NCBI GenBank assembly: GCA_001972305.1
Contig: BDDD01000916.1
Location: 326,109 to 390,108, forward strand
DNA from: Cephalotus follicularis
Taxonomy: Eukaryota; Streptophyta; Magnoliopsida; Oxalidales; Cephalotaceae
DNA: 64,000 nucleotides
Direction of reading: 5' to 3'
In this document: piece after piece, positions 1 through 11,588 of the stretch
Position numbering within the stretch: position 1 is the first letter of the stretch
Layout: every line of letters starts with the position of its first letter
Translations under genes and position numbers: made by a program
Notes under the pieces: model-generated
Told to the model about the DNA's origin: nothing
The model's database searches: none
Seen by the model: the letters and a program-made list of their open reading frames with translations, nothing else

Positions 1-1739
1 CATGTATTTGACGGTCTTTCTGCCCTTTGTCATAACGTTGAACATTATGATTTCTATTATATCTTGTTAGTTTAATTTGTTGAATTATCTAATACTACTG
101 CTTAGCTTTCCTGGTGTTACGTAACTATTGAATGTTTGTGATGGTTGTTCTTGCTAAATGAGATGTTAGGTTGTTTAATTTAAATAGGAATTAAAATTAT
201 AAAAAAGGGTCTTGGAATACAAATAGGATTCAAACATCACTTGAGATCTTAGGTGTCAGCATCTGAACGATGAACTATACTGTTTTATATATTAATATAT
301 AGATTTATAGATTTCAGACATAAAGTGAATTGGATTTGTTTTTACTGTTGTTCTTTATTTCATTGTATTTATTTAATCTTCTTTGGAATATTTTATTTTT
401 CTTATGAACCAATTAGAAAATAAGAAAAATTTTAAATGGACTAAAAGCTATATATATATATATATACACACACACTTTTTTGTTTCTCGTATCTATAGGC
501 AGTAACCAAAAAACTACAGTAACTATAATAATTGATGATATATTATTGAATTTGATTAAAAAGTGTGAGAGACCGTCCTTGAATTGGATTAAAAAGTATG
601 ATATATATAACTTCAATAATTTTTATCATTTACTTCTTTTTTTAGTTATTATCTGTAACATTATCCTTTGTATTTGTTTAGTTTGAATTAATAAAACTAG
701 GTATCAATCTCCAACAAGGTTATAATGGTGATCTATTCACCAAAAAGGGTGCCCCATCTATGAAAAAGAAGAGAAGTGACTAATCGGCTTTTCATGTAAA
801 ATATAAAGGAGAATATTCAACAGAGGTAGAGGCTGTGCTTGCATCCAAAGGGGACATGCAATGCAAAGTGCTAATCCAAAAAGGAGGGGTTCGTCGAAAG
901 TTGGCACCCTTTTCACATTGGAATGATCACCCCACATTCCACTGTGTAAGAAGCCATGCCGAAACTATATAACAAAGCAACAACATGCATCTCTCTCTCT
1001 CTCTCTCCTCCCATATTTTTATCACCCACCATCCAATTACCTTTTTCTTAGAGATCAGTCTCTCTCAAAAGATTACAAGAGAATGCATGTTTTATATTGT
1101 GTTTATGTTAAATGGCTGTGTGGCGGAGGAGAGAGAGGAACTTTATTATTCCTTTGCCTATATGACCATACTTCTAAAGTTTGAAACAGTATTTGAATTC
1201 GGATTGAATAGAGGGAGTAGGAGAGGGAGAGATAATTAATTATATCAATGTTTTATGATTATTTTTTATATTTTTATCTGATGGGATCTATAATCATCGA
1301 TTGGATCTGCATAAGTTGTGTCTACTCACAAATATCCTAATTGTAAGACATCTAGTTTACATTTCGAACAAAGAAGTTGGATAGTTTTCAAATTGAGAAA
1401 CTACAAACACCGTCGTGTACTTGGTACAATGTTAGAGGAATAAGGAGGTTGGATTATTTTCACAATTCATAAATTACTAACAACGTCTGTACTAAGTACA
1501 ATGTTAGTTAGTACCGTTTTAGAAAATTTGGAAGTACACATGCATGTTAGTATTTCTTATGACACCTTGTAATAGAACCGTCTTATGAAATTTGAAAGTA
1601 CACATGCATGTTTTTATTTTTTTCATGATACACTGTAGTAGATTGTTCAAAATCTATAACCCTAACCAGGGTTGGAACATTGATCTCCCCAAAATTAATA
1701 CAACACAAATTTCATTAGGGTGTTCCTTTAGGACATATG
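1..1739. other. AT-rich intergenic sequence, no gene seen
   Basis: No convincing coding region. A short TA/CA dinucleotide tract lies near 448-476 and a CT tract near 991-1008. A TATA-like string (ACTATATAAC) at about 963-972 precedes the CT tract, so a promoter relic is possible, but no open reading frame with recognisable protein follows. The right end is the insertion site of Copia I. Confidence 0.6.
1377..1640. repeat. Two adjacent diverged tandem duplications
   Basis: A block of about 59 bp starting TTGGATAGTTTTC at 1377 is repeated in diverged form from 1450; both copies end ACAATGTTAG. Directly after it, a block of about 64 bp around AAGTACACATGCATG (first copy about 1513-1576) is repeated at about 1577-1640. 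The duplications are old, as shown by many mismatches. No coding content. Confidence 0.65.
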
Positions 1740-2137
1740 TGTAAGAAAATATGGTGCAAAAATAAAGAACCAAACACAAGAACACACCATTTACGTGGAA
1801 AACCTTTTCGGAAAAAAAACACGGCAGCAGCAAAAGACATCCACTATAAAAAACTGTTTTAGAAAGAGTACAAACTCTCTACGGCGTCCTCACCACATGT
1901 GCGGCCGTCTTACACTCTCAATTAGTGATTAACCCTAATAAAATGTTTTATAAGCATATAAATACCCTCTCTAAAAAATTCGGGTCGGGGCAACCCGGTC
2001 AAATGCCCGCTCCACTCTACTCAAGACACGAGTCATCCAAGGCCGATTGTCCTTCATTACGTGTGTGCGTTCGCGTTGCTCGCGCACACACTCCAATCGG
2101 ACAACCGGCCCACTAGGATCTAAGCCAATAATCAACA
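1740..2137 (-). repeat. Copia I 3' LTR
   Basis: It reads TGTTGATTATTGG...CTTACA on the minus strand, with canonical TG/CA ends, and is the same length as the partner at 8431-8828. The polypurine tract abuts its inner end. Confidence 0.93.
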
Positions 2138-2138
2138 A

Positions 2139-2148
2139 TCTCCACCTT
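2139..2148 (-). other. Copia I polypurine tract
   Basis: The minus strand reads AAGGTGGAGA one base from the inner edge of the 3' LTR, the expected place and composition for the plus-strand priming tract of a plant copia element. Confidence 0.75.
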
Positions 2149-2244
2149 GGCTTTAAATCCATCCCCAAAACAAAAAATCATAGCACCAATCCCTGCAGCC
2201 ACACACAACCCACTTTAGGTAGGAGTGCACCACCTCGTCTCTCA

Positions 2245-2488
2245 TCAATGGGAAGCAACCTGGATTAAGTCCAAGCAATGCTTGAACTTCTCCGCCAGAA
2301 TATCTTTAGTTAACATATCAGCTACATTCTCTTTGGTGTGAATCTTTGTCAACGTAATTTGTCCTGATTCCACCCATTCTCTAATCTTGTGGTACCGAAC
2401 CTCTATGTGCTTCGTTCTAGCATGAAACACCTGATTCTTTGCCAAATGAATCGCACTCTGACTATCACAATACAAACGAATACCATCT
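2245..2488 (-). pseudogene. Copia I RNase H, C-terminal part
   Basis: The minus-strand reading YCDSQSAIHLAKN followed by RTKHIEVRYHKIRE and IHTKENVADMLTK is the standard end of copia RNase H (strand-transfer and primer removal during reverse transcription). It stops at 2245, about 100 bp before the PPT, as expected for the end of pol. It is cut off from the rest of RNase H (from about 3435 upward) by the inserted gypsy fragment at about 2490-3430. The reading frame itself is open here. Confidence 0.9.
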
Positions 2489-2489
2489 T

Positions 2490-3430
2490 ACTGAACCCCA
2501 ACTGTCACATCGATTCATTCATAAACTATTTCGAGCATCCATGCAATGCCCACCCATTCAATAACAGTCCATCCGATCACTAACCATTCAATAACGACCC
2601 ATTCGATCACTGTCTGGTCAATAACGATCCATTTGATCACTGTTCGTTCGATAACGGGTCACACGATCACTATTCGTTTAACAACGGTCCTTATGATCAC
2701 TATCTGTTCAATAACGGTCCTTAACGATACTATGCGATCAATAACGATACACTAGCCATCCATACACTATCCATTCACAATGAACATTCATATTCTATCT
2801 CAATCAACCACTGTTTGATACGGAAGCTATTCAGACAACACTTATGCCTTTCGGCCCGTTGTCGGGGAAACAATGTTTTAGATTAGTTTTAATTTATTCA
2901 ACTGATTCGTAATATTTTGTTTAATTAGGTTTTTTGCACAAGCTTTAGAAACAAAATGTGGTATGCTCTGAAAATTAGTGTTCTCTGGTCTAATTTGCTT
3001 TAAACAAGTGGTCTGGTCTGCTTAGCGCCTTCTCTGAGTTATTTAGTGGCCCGCCGTAGTTTATGACTGATTGGGTGCTTAGTTCAAACAATCTCTTAGA
3101 AAGAATCAACCAACAACCAACACCAATGGCGGATGAACGACCAACCCATCCAAACTCTGGGCGATAAATTCTATCCTAAAAGAATAGTGCAACCATCTTG
3201 TATCTAGTTGCCTGAACCTCAGGGTAACAACTTCGAGTTGAAATCGCAGTTCATTAGCATGTTCCCGCACTTTCATGGTCTGCCAAATGAGGATGCATAT
3301 CTCTTCTTTCACGATTTCGAGGAGGTATGTGCCCTCATGAAACTCCAGCAACTCTCTGATGATGCTATCGAATTGCGCTTTATCAATTTCTCGCTTAAGG
3401 ATGGAGCTAATAGGTGGCTACTTCCTGTGA
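2490..3430 (+). mobile_element. Gypsy (Athila/Tat-like) leader and gag fragment inside Copia I
   Basis: A plus-strand piece of a different retrotransposon interrupts the RNase H of Copia I. At about 2850-2870 it has a decayed CCGTTGTCGGGGAA, resembling the PBS-proximal sequence of Athila/Tat elements. An untranslated leader follows, then a gag stretch (about 3208-3420) with PHFHGLPNEDAYLFFHDFEE and FSLKDGANRWL, which match the retrotransposon gag domain. The gag is broken off where Copia I resumes in antisense. The left part is a 30-bp tandem array. I see no clear LTR pair or target duplication, so this is a fragment rather than a complete insertion. Confidence 0.75.
2550..2760. repeat. 30-bp tandem repeat, about 7 units
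   Basis: The core TTCAATAACG...GATCACT recurs every 30 bp (near 2556, 2586, 2616, 2646, 2676, 2706 and 2736), with 20-30% divergence between units. The period is a multiple of 3, so the plus frame stays open as a 10-residue Ser-Ile-Thr-rich repeat; I regard that as a by-product rather than a gene. Confidence 0.8.
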
Positions 3431-3434
3431 AACC

Positions 3435-4725
3435 CTTTAGCCAAAGAGATTTTTTAGCACTTTTCGTCACTGCCATATATTCTGCCTCTGTAGTGGATAG
3501 TGCGGTAGTAGGCTGCAAAACTGACCTCCATGAAATAGGACCTCCACCATAAGTGTAGACATACCCGTGGACCTCCTCGCATCTAGGTCCCCTGCATAGT
3601 CAGAATCGACATAGCCAATTACACTCTCTGATGCCCCATCTCTGCCAAACTCAATACCCACATTAACTGTTCCAGCCAAGTACCTGAGAATCCACTTCAC
3701 GGCTGCCCAATGCTCTTTTTCTGGATCCGCCATATATTTACTTACCACACTCACTGCATGAGAAATATCAGGCCTAATACAGATCATCACATACATCAAG
3801 CAACCAACTGCATTTGCATATGGCACATGTGACATGTACTCTCTCTCCTCTATAGTCTTCGGGCAATCATTCTTCGACAATCTAAAATGAAAGGGTAATG
3901 GCGTTCTGACTGCTTTGGCCTGAGACATGCTGAATCTGTCAAGAACCTTCTTCACATACCCACTATGAGTCACCCATAGCTTCCCTTTCTGACGATCTCT
4001 ATAAATTTCCATACCAAGAATTTTTCTAGCTGCCCTAATGTCCTTCATCTCGAATTCTCTGCTCAACATTTTCTTCAACCTGGAAATCTCAGAAGAACTA
4101 CTAAAAGCAATTAACATATCGTCTACATACAGTGTCAAATAAATATAAGAGCCATCCTTCAACACTTTAAAATAAACGCAACAATCATACATGTGATATC
4201 ATAAAAGTGTCAAAGCGTCTATACCATTGTCGTGGGGACTGCTTGAGACCATAAAGCGACTTATTCAGCTTACACACAAGTCGCTCATTGCCAGGTTCTT
4301 TAAACCCATCAGGCTGCTGCATATAAATGTCCTCCTTAAGTGTGCCATGGAGAAATGCGGTCTTCACATCAAGCTGTTCAAGCTCCATATTCTTCATAGC
4401 CACCATCCCTAAAATGAACCGAATAGAAGTGTGCTTCATAACCGGAGAGAAAATTTCATCGACACCCTCTTTCTGCGAATACCCTTTCGCAACAAGCCGA
4501 GCTTTGAATCTTTCCCCCTCTTTTTTTGATATCGCTTCCTTCTTGGAAAACACCCACTTGCAGCCAATAGCTTTCTTATCCTTGGGAAGCTCCACCAAAT
4601 CCCAAGTGCAATTTTTTAGTAGGGACTCCATCTCTTCTGTCATGGCAGTCATCCACTTGCTTGATTCTCTGGATGTAACTGATGGAATCGGATATACCGA
4701 CTCCGGTGCCAAAATGGACATAGGG
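3435..4725 (-). pseudogene. Copia I reverse transcriptase and N-terminal RNase H
   Basis: It starts (minus strand) with KWMTAMTEEMESLLKN and CTWDLVELP, the front of the copia RT domain. It continues through KARLVAKGYSQKEG and LDVKTAFLHG to the catalytic YVDD at 4118-4129, and then to RNase H residues ALSTTEAEYMAV near 3480. Breaks: a small deletion with frameshift near 4190 (between the FDTFMISH and MYDCCVYF frames) and another frameshift near 3530. About 250 residues between integrase and RT that a complete element would have are missing at the inserted LTR (4726-6402). The enzyme cannot be made from this copy. Confidence 0.93.
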
Positions 4726-6402
4726 TGTAAGAGTGTATAACAAAATTTTAAACAATCAATCATGCAGCGGAATATCACCCTATATAACAAAACATATCCA
4801 CAAAGGCACATCTACAGATCCCATGGATCACCACAACATCAACAGAATTGAATTGGTGTCACCATTGCAAACAATGGTGACACATAAACATGGCAAGAAG
4901 AAGAGGGGGCCAAAAGATTATACCAGTGGGTGTTGGCTCCTTCGTTCTTTGCCGCTACAAGCTTGAGTAGAATCCCTTTGATCTTCTCCAAGCTTCACGT
5001 ACACCAGAGAATCCAACCAGCAAACTCCAAGAGCTTAGAACTCTCACTCTCTCTCACTTAGCTTAGAAAAGGTGTATTGATTATGACCAATGAAGTCAGT
5101 AATCAATCCACCCTAGATTAGCCTTGCTTGGTGTTTATCAGTCAAGAGAACACTCACTTGCAGAGAGTATTTCGTAGCCAAATTTGCCCAGCAAAAGTTA
5201 CCACACTTGCACACTTCACATTCTCATTTTTCACTTCTGCAGAAAATGCTTATTATACCAGCCACTAATCCACTCTCCCAATCTCCCATGTTCACAGAAT
5301 CATGGCCTTCACTCCCTTGGAGTCTGAAGCCATGATTCCCACGTTTCCAAAACGTGTAAGAACGGGAGCTGGAAGCTGGAAACGAGGGAGAGATCGTGCC
5401 CACGATTTTAGCTCGTGCACAAGTTGCACGTTCTGCTCAAAGACGTCGACTCCTTCCAAAAGACGTCGAATCCTTTAGATCGTGGCACAAAAGCGCATCG
5501 ATGCTTTCTAAAAGACAACGATGCCTTTATCAAAGAAACGCATCGACGTCTATCTAAAAGACGTCGACGCCTTCTGGCCAGTCAAGCACAAAAAGTCTAA
5601 CTCTTTCAGTGTTCTCATGTTCCTTCAAATATTGATTAAGTAAGATTAAACACATGTTTTTCCACAAAATGTAAAATCCACATAACCGATATTTGACACC
5701 AAGACTTAATATGTCTAACATATTAAAAACCTAGTCATTATAAGGCAGAGACCCTTTAAAATCTTGATCATCTGAGAGGTGTTCATAAATAATCGAAATA
5801 CCCCTCGGGTTCGGTTTAGCCATTCTAAATGGTCCTCGATCAATTAAAATGCTATTGGAATAATATCCATATTATCCAGATGGAAAAATTAATCTAATTA
5901 ATTTTCCCAACACCTCAATAACCATAGACTTTCTAAGTCGTCGGTTCGCGTGCACTATAATCCCTTGTCATACTTGGCCCCGATTGAGGTCTAGGGTAAG
6001 GAAACGTGTCAACCCTAGATAGTACCTCAATGGCTAAAATATCAGATCATTACTAGGACCTTTGGTAAACTCTCCGGAAATCTAATTTCCAGTCTACCTA
6101 AACCTTGGCCAAGGATTTCATAAGTCCAAAGTGTAATCAGACAATAATAGGACCGATCACCTTCGCTCAGGTGTGACAATCTCTTATTGCGCACTCACTT
6201 ATATTCGTATAGATTCGATTATACCCAAAGACCACCCGATTGCCAGCCGCTGCGAAAGGACTGGGTAAGATGGAGATCAAAGCATAACAGTCTCCATACA
6301 ATATAGAGTAGTCGCTCAGGTCTAAGGATCAGACGAGTTAATAAACTCGCTAAGTGATCATCACTTATACACAACCGCAACCAGTAGGAGTCACTACTGA
6401 CA
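4726..6402 (-). mobile_element. Family B LTR (copy B1) inserted in Copia I pol
   Basis: This 1,677-bp non-coding block has TG/CA ends on the minus strand (TGTCAGTAGTG...CTCTTACA). It aligns along most of its length with the plus-strand copy B2 that starts at 20,930; both share stretches such as GACCTGAGCGACT, CTTATGAAATCCT and TTAGACATATT in the same order. No internal retroviral gene lies next to it. The flanking 5-mers (TAGGG left, CAACC right) do not match, and part of the host pol is gone, so insertion was followed by deletion or the copy arose by recombination. It acts as a solo LTR. Confidence 0.8.
5440..5575. repeat. GTCGAC-type repeat array inside LTR B1
   Basis: Units of about 24 bp carry AAAGACGTCGAC or AAAAGCGCATCGATGC, for example AAAGACGTCGACTCC and AAAAGACGTCGACGCC. 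Each unit is a near-palindrome centred on TCGA. The equivalent place in LTR B2 (24,090-24,220) has a related array built on AAGCGTCGACGCTT. Confidence 0.7.
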
Positions 6403-7605
6403 CAACCAAAAATTCTCAAAACTGAATAATCAGCAGGTTTACCTGACCAAAGTTGCTCCGGGGTCTTCATTCCAATGGCTGTAGAAGGAGACCTATTTAT
6501 CAAATATGCTGCAGTGTTCACTGCCTCTATCCAGAATGCCTTCGGTAAGCCAGAGTTGAGCCTCATGCTCCTAGATCTCTCCAGTAAAGTACGGTTGAAC
6601 CTTTCTGCTACCCCATTCTGCTGCGGGGTTCCCCTAACCGTAAAATGCCATACCCTCTTGAGCACAGAAATCTGTAAATTCTTTGCTCGTATACTCGCGA
6701 CCGTTGTCACTGCGTAGGTATTTCAACTTCCTCCATGTTTGATTTTCAACCTGCGCACGCCAAATTTTGAACACGGTAAATATATTGGATTTAAATTTCA
6801 GAAAGTAAACCCATACCTTTCTGGAATAGTCATCAACGAATGTGACAAAGTAGGATGCTCCACCAAATGATGTGACCGGAGATGGACCCCAAACATCTGT
6901 ATGTACGTAGTCCAACACTCCCTTGCTGGTGTGTGAAGCCTCTTTAAAACTGACTCGTCGTTGCTTCCCATAAACACAGAATTCACAGAAACTCAAATTA
7001 CAATTTTCAGCCCCTTCAATAATTTTTTTATGTAATTCCTGTATTCCCCTTTCACTCATGTGGCCCAGCCTCATATGCCACAACGCTGCTTCGTTACCTC
7101 TAGTCTCTGAAGATGCCAAGGCAGCCACAGCTCCACCTATAACAGTGCTCCCAACAAGTTTGTATAATGTACCTTCTTGATGACCTTTCATAACCACACA
7201 TGCTCCTCTGAAAAATCTAAGCATGTTATCACAACCAGTGAACTTGTACCCCAATTTATCTAGGGTGCCTAGGGAAATCAAACTCTTTCTCAATTCAGGG
7301 ACATGCCTAACTTCAGTTAGGATTCTCACAACTCCATCAAACATTTTAATTTTAATTGTCCCAATACCAATTACTTTGCAGCTATAGTCATTTCCCATAA
7401 ATACACTACCAGTGTCTCAAGCAGTATATGTACTAAACCAATTTTTATTAGGAGTCATATGGAATGAACATGCAGAATCCATAAGCCACGAATCAGTAGT
7501 ATTTTTACCTTCCATTACATTGCATTCTGTATCGGCCGAATCTATTAGAATCTCTCCATCACTGTTGTCCGAATTCCTAGTCACCGTATTCGCCTCTCTG
7601 CGAAT
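6403..7605 (-). pseudogene. Copia I protease and integrase
   Basis: This stretch continues the gag frame after a TAG (7606-7608). A retropepsin start DSWLMDSACSFHMTP lies just upstream of an in-frame TGA (7417-7419). Then come the GAG-pre-integrase zinc-binding region (ALWHMRLGHMSERG, with FCEFCVYGKQ), the integrase core (VHTDVWGP, FVDDYSRKVWVYF, LRSDNGREY) and the third-acidic-residue region FTVRGTPQQNGVAERFNRT. The reading ends after RIFGC at the edge of the inserted LTR B1. Cleavage of the polyprotein and DNA integration were its roles; two nonsense codons and the truncation make it inactive. Confidence 0.93.
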
Positions 7606-8400
7606 CTATAATTCCTTCAAATCTACGGTAAGCTGAGGGCACTGATTTTTATAGTGACCCTTTTCCTTACAGTAATAACACTGTAAATATGTAGCCGCCT
7701 GTTTTCTGGACCGAGACTTGGATCGATCCTTGCCATTATTTCTGCCCCCTCGCGATTTGCTCCTTCCTCTGAACCTCTGCTCTTTCTTCCCACTTCCGGA
7801 ACTGCTTGCTACATCCAATCCTTCACCGCTCGAACCAGTCTGTGAATGGCTCAAATCAGAAACTTCTAGCAACGCCGTGGTTACCTCAACCACCTTCAGG
7901 GTCTGCTTCCCTACTAGAAGAGTTGTCACAAGCGATTGATAGGACTTTGGCAGTGACGCCAAAAGAATAAGAGCCAAATCTTTGTCATTCATCTGTACCG
8001 TGATACTCGACAATTGGGTGGTAATTTTCTGGAACTCGTTCAGATGGATTCGAATATCCGAACCCTCCGTCGTTCGCAATTGATACAACTGCTTTTTCAG
8101 ATGTAGTCGATTCGTCAAAGACTGCGACATGTAGATTCCCTCAAGTTTCTTCCACATCTCAGAAGGCGTGTTAATCTTCAACACGTGATACTTCACATCG
8201 GGTGCCAGACTGAGATGAATCGTGCTGCAAGCCTTCAACTGCAAATCGTTCCAGTCGCTAAACGACATACCCTCTGGACGAATATCTTCGAGGGCTTTGT
8301 GCAAACCGTCCTGGATCAACAGATTGTACACGGTTCTTTGCCAGAGACTGAAGTTGTTCTTCCCATCGAACGGCTCGAAATCGAACTTCGATGAAACCAT
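7606..8400 (-). CDS. gag: Copia I gag (UBN2-type) with zinc knuckle
   Basis: A 264-residue open frame from ATG at 8400 to a TAG at 7606-7608, 17 bp downstream of the 5' LTR inner edge and PBS. It is the capsid/nucleocapsid part of the polyprotein. The N-terminus has FEPFDGKNNFSLWQ; the centre has the LTNRLHLKKQLYQL and ILLASLPKSYQSL stretches typical of copia gag. The C-terminus is a basic Arg/Ser-rich linker and one CCHC zinc knuckle, CYYCKEKGHYKNQC. The terminating TAG lies in the same frame as protease, so it is probably a mutation within a once continuous gag-pol frame. The gag alone looks intact, but there is no evidence that it is expressed. Confidence 0.9.
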   Translation of the reverse strand: MVSSKFDFEPFDGKNNFSLWQRTVYNLLIQDGLHKALEDIRPEGMSFSDWNDLQLKACSTIHLSLAPDVKYHVLKINTPSEMWKKLEGIYMSQSLTNRLHLKKQLYQLRTTEGSDIRIHLNEFQKITTQLSSITVQMNDKDLALILLASLPKSYQSLVTTLLVGKQTLKVVEVTTALLEVSDLSHSQTGSSGEGLDVASSSGSGKKEQRFRGRSKSRGGRNNGKDRSKSRSRKQAATYLQCYYCKEKGHYKNQCPQLTVDLKEL

Positions 8401-8416
8401 ATTTCTGAAACCCTAA

Positions 8417-8428
8417 GCTCTGATACCA
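8417..8428 (-). other. Copia I primer binding site (initiator Met tRNA)
   Basis: The minus strand reads TGGTATCAGAGC two bases inside the 5' LTR. This is the well-known complement of the 3' end of plant initiator tRNA-Met used by most copia elements. Confidence 0.92.
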
Positions 8429-8430
8429 CT

Positions 8431-8828
8431 TGTAAGAAAATATGGTGTAAAAATAAAGAACCAAATATAAGAACACACGATTTACGTGGAAAACCCTTTT
8501 GGGAAAAAATGACGGTAGTAGCACAAGAAATCCACTATGAAAAACTGTTTTAGAAAGAGTACAAACTCTCTACGGTGCCATCACCACATGTGCGGCCGTC
8601 TTACACTTTCAATTAGTGATTAACCCTAATAAAGTGTTTTACAAGCATATAAATAATCTCTCTAAAAAATTTGGGTCAGGGCAACCCGGTCAAAGGCCCA
8701 CTCCACTCTACACAAGATACGAGTCATCCAATGCCGATTGTCCTTCATTACCTGTGTGCGCTCGCGTTGCTCGCGTACACACTCCAATAGGACAACCGGC
8801 CCACTAAGATCTAAGCCAATAATCAACA
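8431..8828 (-). repeat. Copia I 5' LTR
   Basis: Exactly 398 bp, the same length as the 3' LTR, and identical at the termini (TGTTGATTATT...CTTACA on minus). It is followed on the outside by ACATG (8829-8833), the near-copy of ATATG at 1735-1739. Confidence 0.93.
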
Positions 8829-8833
8829 ACATG

Positions 8834-10610
8834 TTACTATATTTTATTTTCATGGTAATTACTAAAGACATAATTTGTATAAACTAAAGCCCTGCTTGCT
8901 ATCTAGTGCTATAAAATAGTGTCTTTTATTAATAGACAACATCATAAACTTTTTTTTAATTTGTCATTTTATTTTTTTCATACATTTATGTGGATTTTTG
9001 ATGAGATTCAGTACATTAGTGTTGATATGATCGTAGCCATCTTCTTTCTTTTTCACTACACCAAATTATATCACACCAAATTATATCACACCTTACTTTG
9101 CAATTAATGTGATTATGTTATAAGTAACTTAAGGTTAATTATACACGGTTGATTAATTCACACAACTATTTAAGAATTATCGCAAAGGTATATGAAAGAG
9201 AAGGAATTGTTTTTGGATGGTGAAATGAGAGCATGCGATCGTGATAGTAACCAATTAATTTTACTAAATAGCCAAATTTGGTTATTTTGTTTGCTAGTAT
9301 TCTAAGTTACGTTCCCACTAGCAACACAAATACCTTTGCTTCAGGAAGAAGTGAATTCTTTTAAGCTTTGTCAACGGGGATGACATATACAGTCCTAACT
9401 TGCATTAGAGGACATAAGCTGTCCAGTTTTCTTTTCTTTTTTGAATCTACTTATCAAATAATAATAAATATAATCGACTGGCTCATAATAAAAAAGGCAT
9501 CAACAAATGGTCATTGGTATGTTCCATCTTAATTTGGCCTTTTGTGGTAGCTTATTAACTTATTTATATCTGTTATTTTAAGCTGGAATCATGAACAACC
9601 TATATGATGGATACAATTCAGTCAGTTAAATTTATGGCTTTAGGCTGTCAATAGTACTAGTATCCGTTTAAGTAAAGAAGCATGTATATCCTCCTTGAAG
9701 CATATATATAGCTGAATCCAGCTTCTATATAGTAGTGTCACGTTGCAGGTTTGTTCAGTACCTTTGGTTTGCCTATGGTCGTTTTTCTGTCTACTGTATA
9801 TAGTTTTGTAATTGATCGTTCGTTGCAATGGTATCGTCATAATTTTGTATTTTCTCATCATGTCAACGTAAGCATATGTTTTGTCTACTGGTGTCATTTG
9901 GCATTTTAGTAATTTTTTTTTGAAGAGTGTGCATATGTGTCTTATGTATAATGTATGGTATGTTTGTAACTAATGCAAAACAATGGAAAAAGAATATAAC
10001 ACTTTTAAACCTTGTAAATAATATGGAATCCACTAGAAAAATAGATAAAAATCTCAGAAGAATTTTATTGATTAAAAAATTGTCAATACGTGTTTATAAA
10101 TTGATGTCAATAAGTGTTTGTAACATCCCTATTTTATAGACTAGGGTAAACAACTAAGAATGATGAAAATTACACAAATAGGATATTCACAAAATCCTGC
10201 TAAACGTCATAATCTAACTAAAATAACAGATAAAATTAATCCTGTAACATTAGCAATTACGGGTCTTCTGCTTGGCTAGTTGTCCTGTATCAGTCCCCTC
10301 TGCTTGATGAGAACTGCCCCTCAAGTTAAGGTCTAGATAGAGAGATTCTCCTGGCGAATGATACTGTACATGCCAATCACATTAAATATTTTGGATATTC
10401 TCATTTCAGTTGCTGCCTTATACCTTGTATTGGTTACCTCTAATTTCTGCTTTACTTTCACCACAAAGCCTTGCTAAACACCGCATAATTTTCTTTCGCG
10501 CCCTTAGCATCGGTCTCAAATTCATGTTTTGAATACGTAATTGTTAGAAATGGTCTCTATTTCACTTTAGAAGGTTTGGGTGATTCATGTTTTTTCTGTA
10601 ACAGGAATCC
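8834..10610. other. AT-rich intergenic sequence, no gene seen
   Basis: No ORF with recognisable protein. A small duplication ACCAAATTATATCAC occurs twice at about 9059-9090. It probably consists of old decayed repeat DNA leading into the gypsy relic that begins near 10.6 kb. Confidence 0.5.
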
Positions 10611-10619
10611 CTGTAATTT

Positions 10620-11275
10620 TATGCCCTCACTAATTAAAGAAATAAATATTGACTTTACCCCTATAATTCGCATTTACATCATACTGCCTATGACTGCCTA
10701 ATAAAACATGGCTAGCATCCATATCAACGATATCACATGTTACTTCATCAATATAATGTGTTCCGATAGAAATAGGAATACGCAAATTTCAGTGACATTT
10801 ACTAATTAAGGGGCTTTTCTTGATCTAACCAAGAGAATAAGGAGTAAGATGTTTTTTCGTTGACAACTTTAGGTGCTCCACAAGTCTTCTAGTCAAAATA
10901 TATATTTTCTTCATCACCGTTATCAACAATTAAATCACATACCCTATTTCTGACAGAATATTAAGATTAAAATATATTGCGGCGTTGAGGAGTTTCTTCC
11001 TGCTTAGGCGAGTACAACAAACTATGGACCACACATGCAACTTATTCTCCTTCCTTTTCTGCAAATATAAATCTTCCTTCTCTTCACCTTCATCAACTTC
11101 ATCTTCAAGTTTAACCAAATTCACAGATCTCTTTTCAGGACAATCATTTGAACGATGCACAGGCTTTTGACAACTATAATATTTGGCAGGCATGGTCCGA
11201 CCATAAGAATTAGAATTTTTAGGTATTTTCCTATTGGTGAAAGTGGTTGCTTGCTTTTCAGAATTACCTGTAAAA
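10620..11275 (-). pseudogene. Gypsy gag zinc knuckle and protease relic
   Basis: On the minus strand, residues YYSCQKPVHRSNDCPEK (about 11,193-11,120) form a degraded CCHC knuckle followed by an acidic Asp/Glu-rich linker. Further on (about 10,800-10,640) the reading IPISIGTHYIDEVTCDIVDM then DASHVLLG...QYDVNANYRGK matches the end of a Ty3/gypsy retropepsin (chromovirus-like). Several frames are needed to read it. The gag side is cut at 11,275 by the family C LTR that starts at 11,276. Confidence 0.75.
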
Positions 11276-11588
11276 TGTCACGTCCCGAACCGTGGGTTGG
11301 GCCCCACGACTCGACACGTGACAATCCGCACAATCATCATCATTATTAATCATAAAAAAAATTTAAAACTTAATTAAATAACAAACATAATCCTTAATTT
11401 AACGTGTGGATATACAGACCCAGTTCATTACATATAAAAATACAATGCTATAAACCAGCAGGTAAAATAAATAAATACATATTTAAATCCTCCAATTTCG
11501 TCTATAAAAGCGTACTGTCGAGGAGAGACTTACAATATCTTTATCCGTGGTGCTGCTGCGATGTGCCTCCACTACCTGTTCCTGTACC

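Larger units (their letters stand above)
1740..8828 (-). mobile_element. Copia I: degenerate Ty1/copia LTR retrotransposon
   Basis: The element has paired 398-bp LTRs in the same orientation. Transcription would run on the minus strand: 5' LTR 8431-8828, PBS, gag, protease, integrase, reverse transcriptase, RNase H, PPT, 3' LTR 1740-2137. Flanking 5-mers are ATATG (1735-1739) and ACATG (8829-8833), a target duplication with one mismatch. The gene order PR-INT-RT-RH is the copia order. It is dead: in-frame stops at 7606-7608 and 7417-7419, frameshifts in the RT region, a gypsy fragment inside RNase H and a foreign LTR replacing the middle of pol. By eye the LTRs differ at roughly 34 of 398 positions, so the insertion is not recent. 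Confidence 0.95.

Noticed and set aside
985-1239. 84-residue ORF after a CT tract
   Set aside because: No recognisable protein feature, starts in a microsatellite, no splice or homology support.
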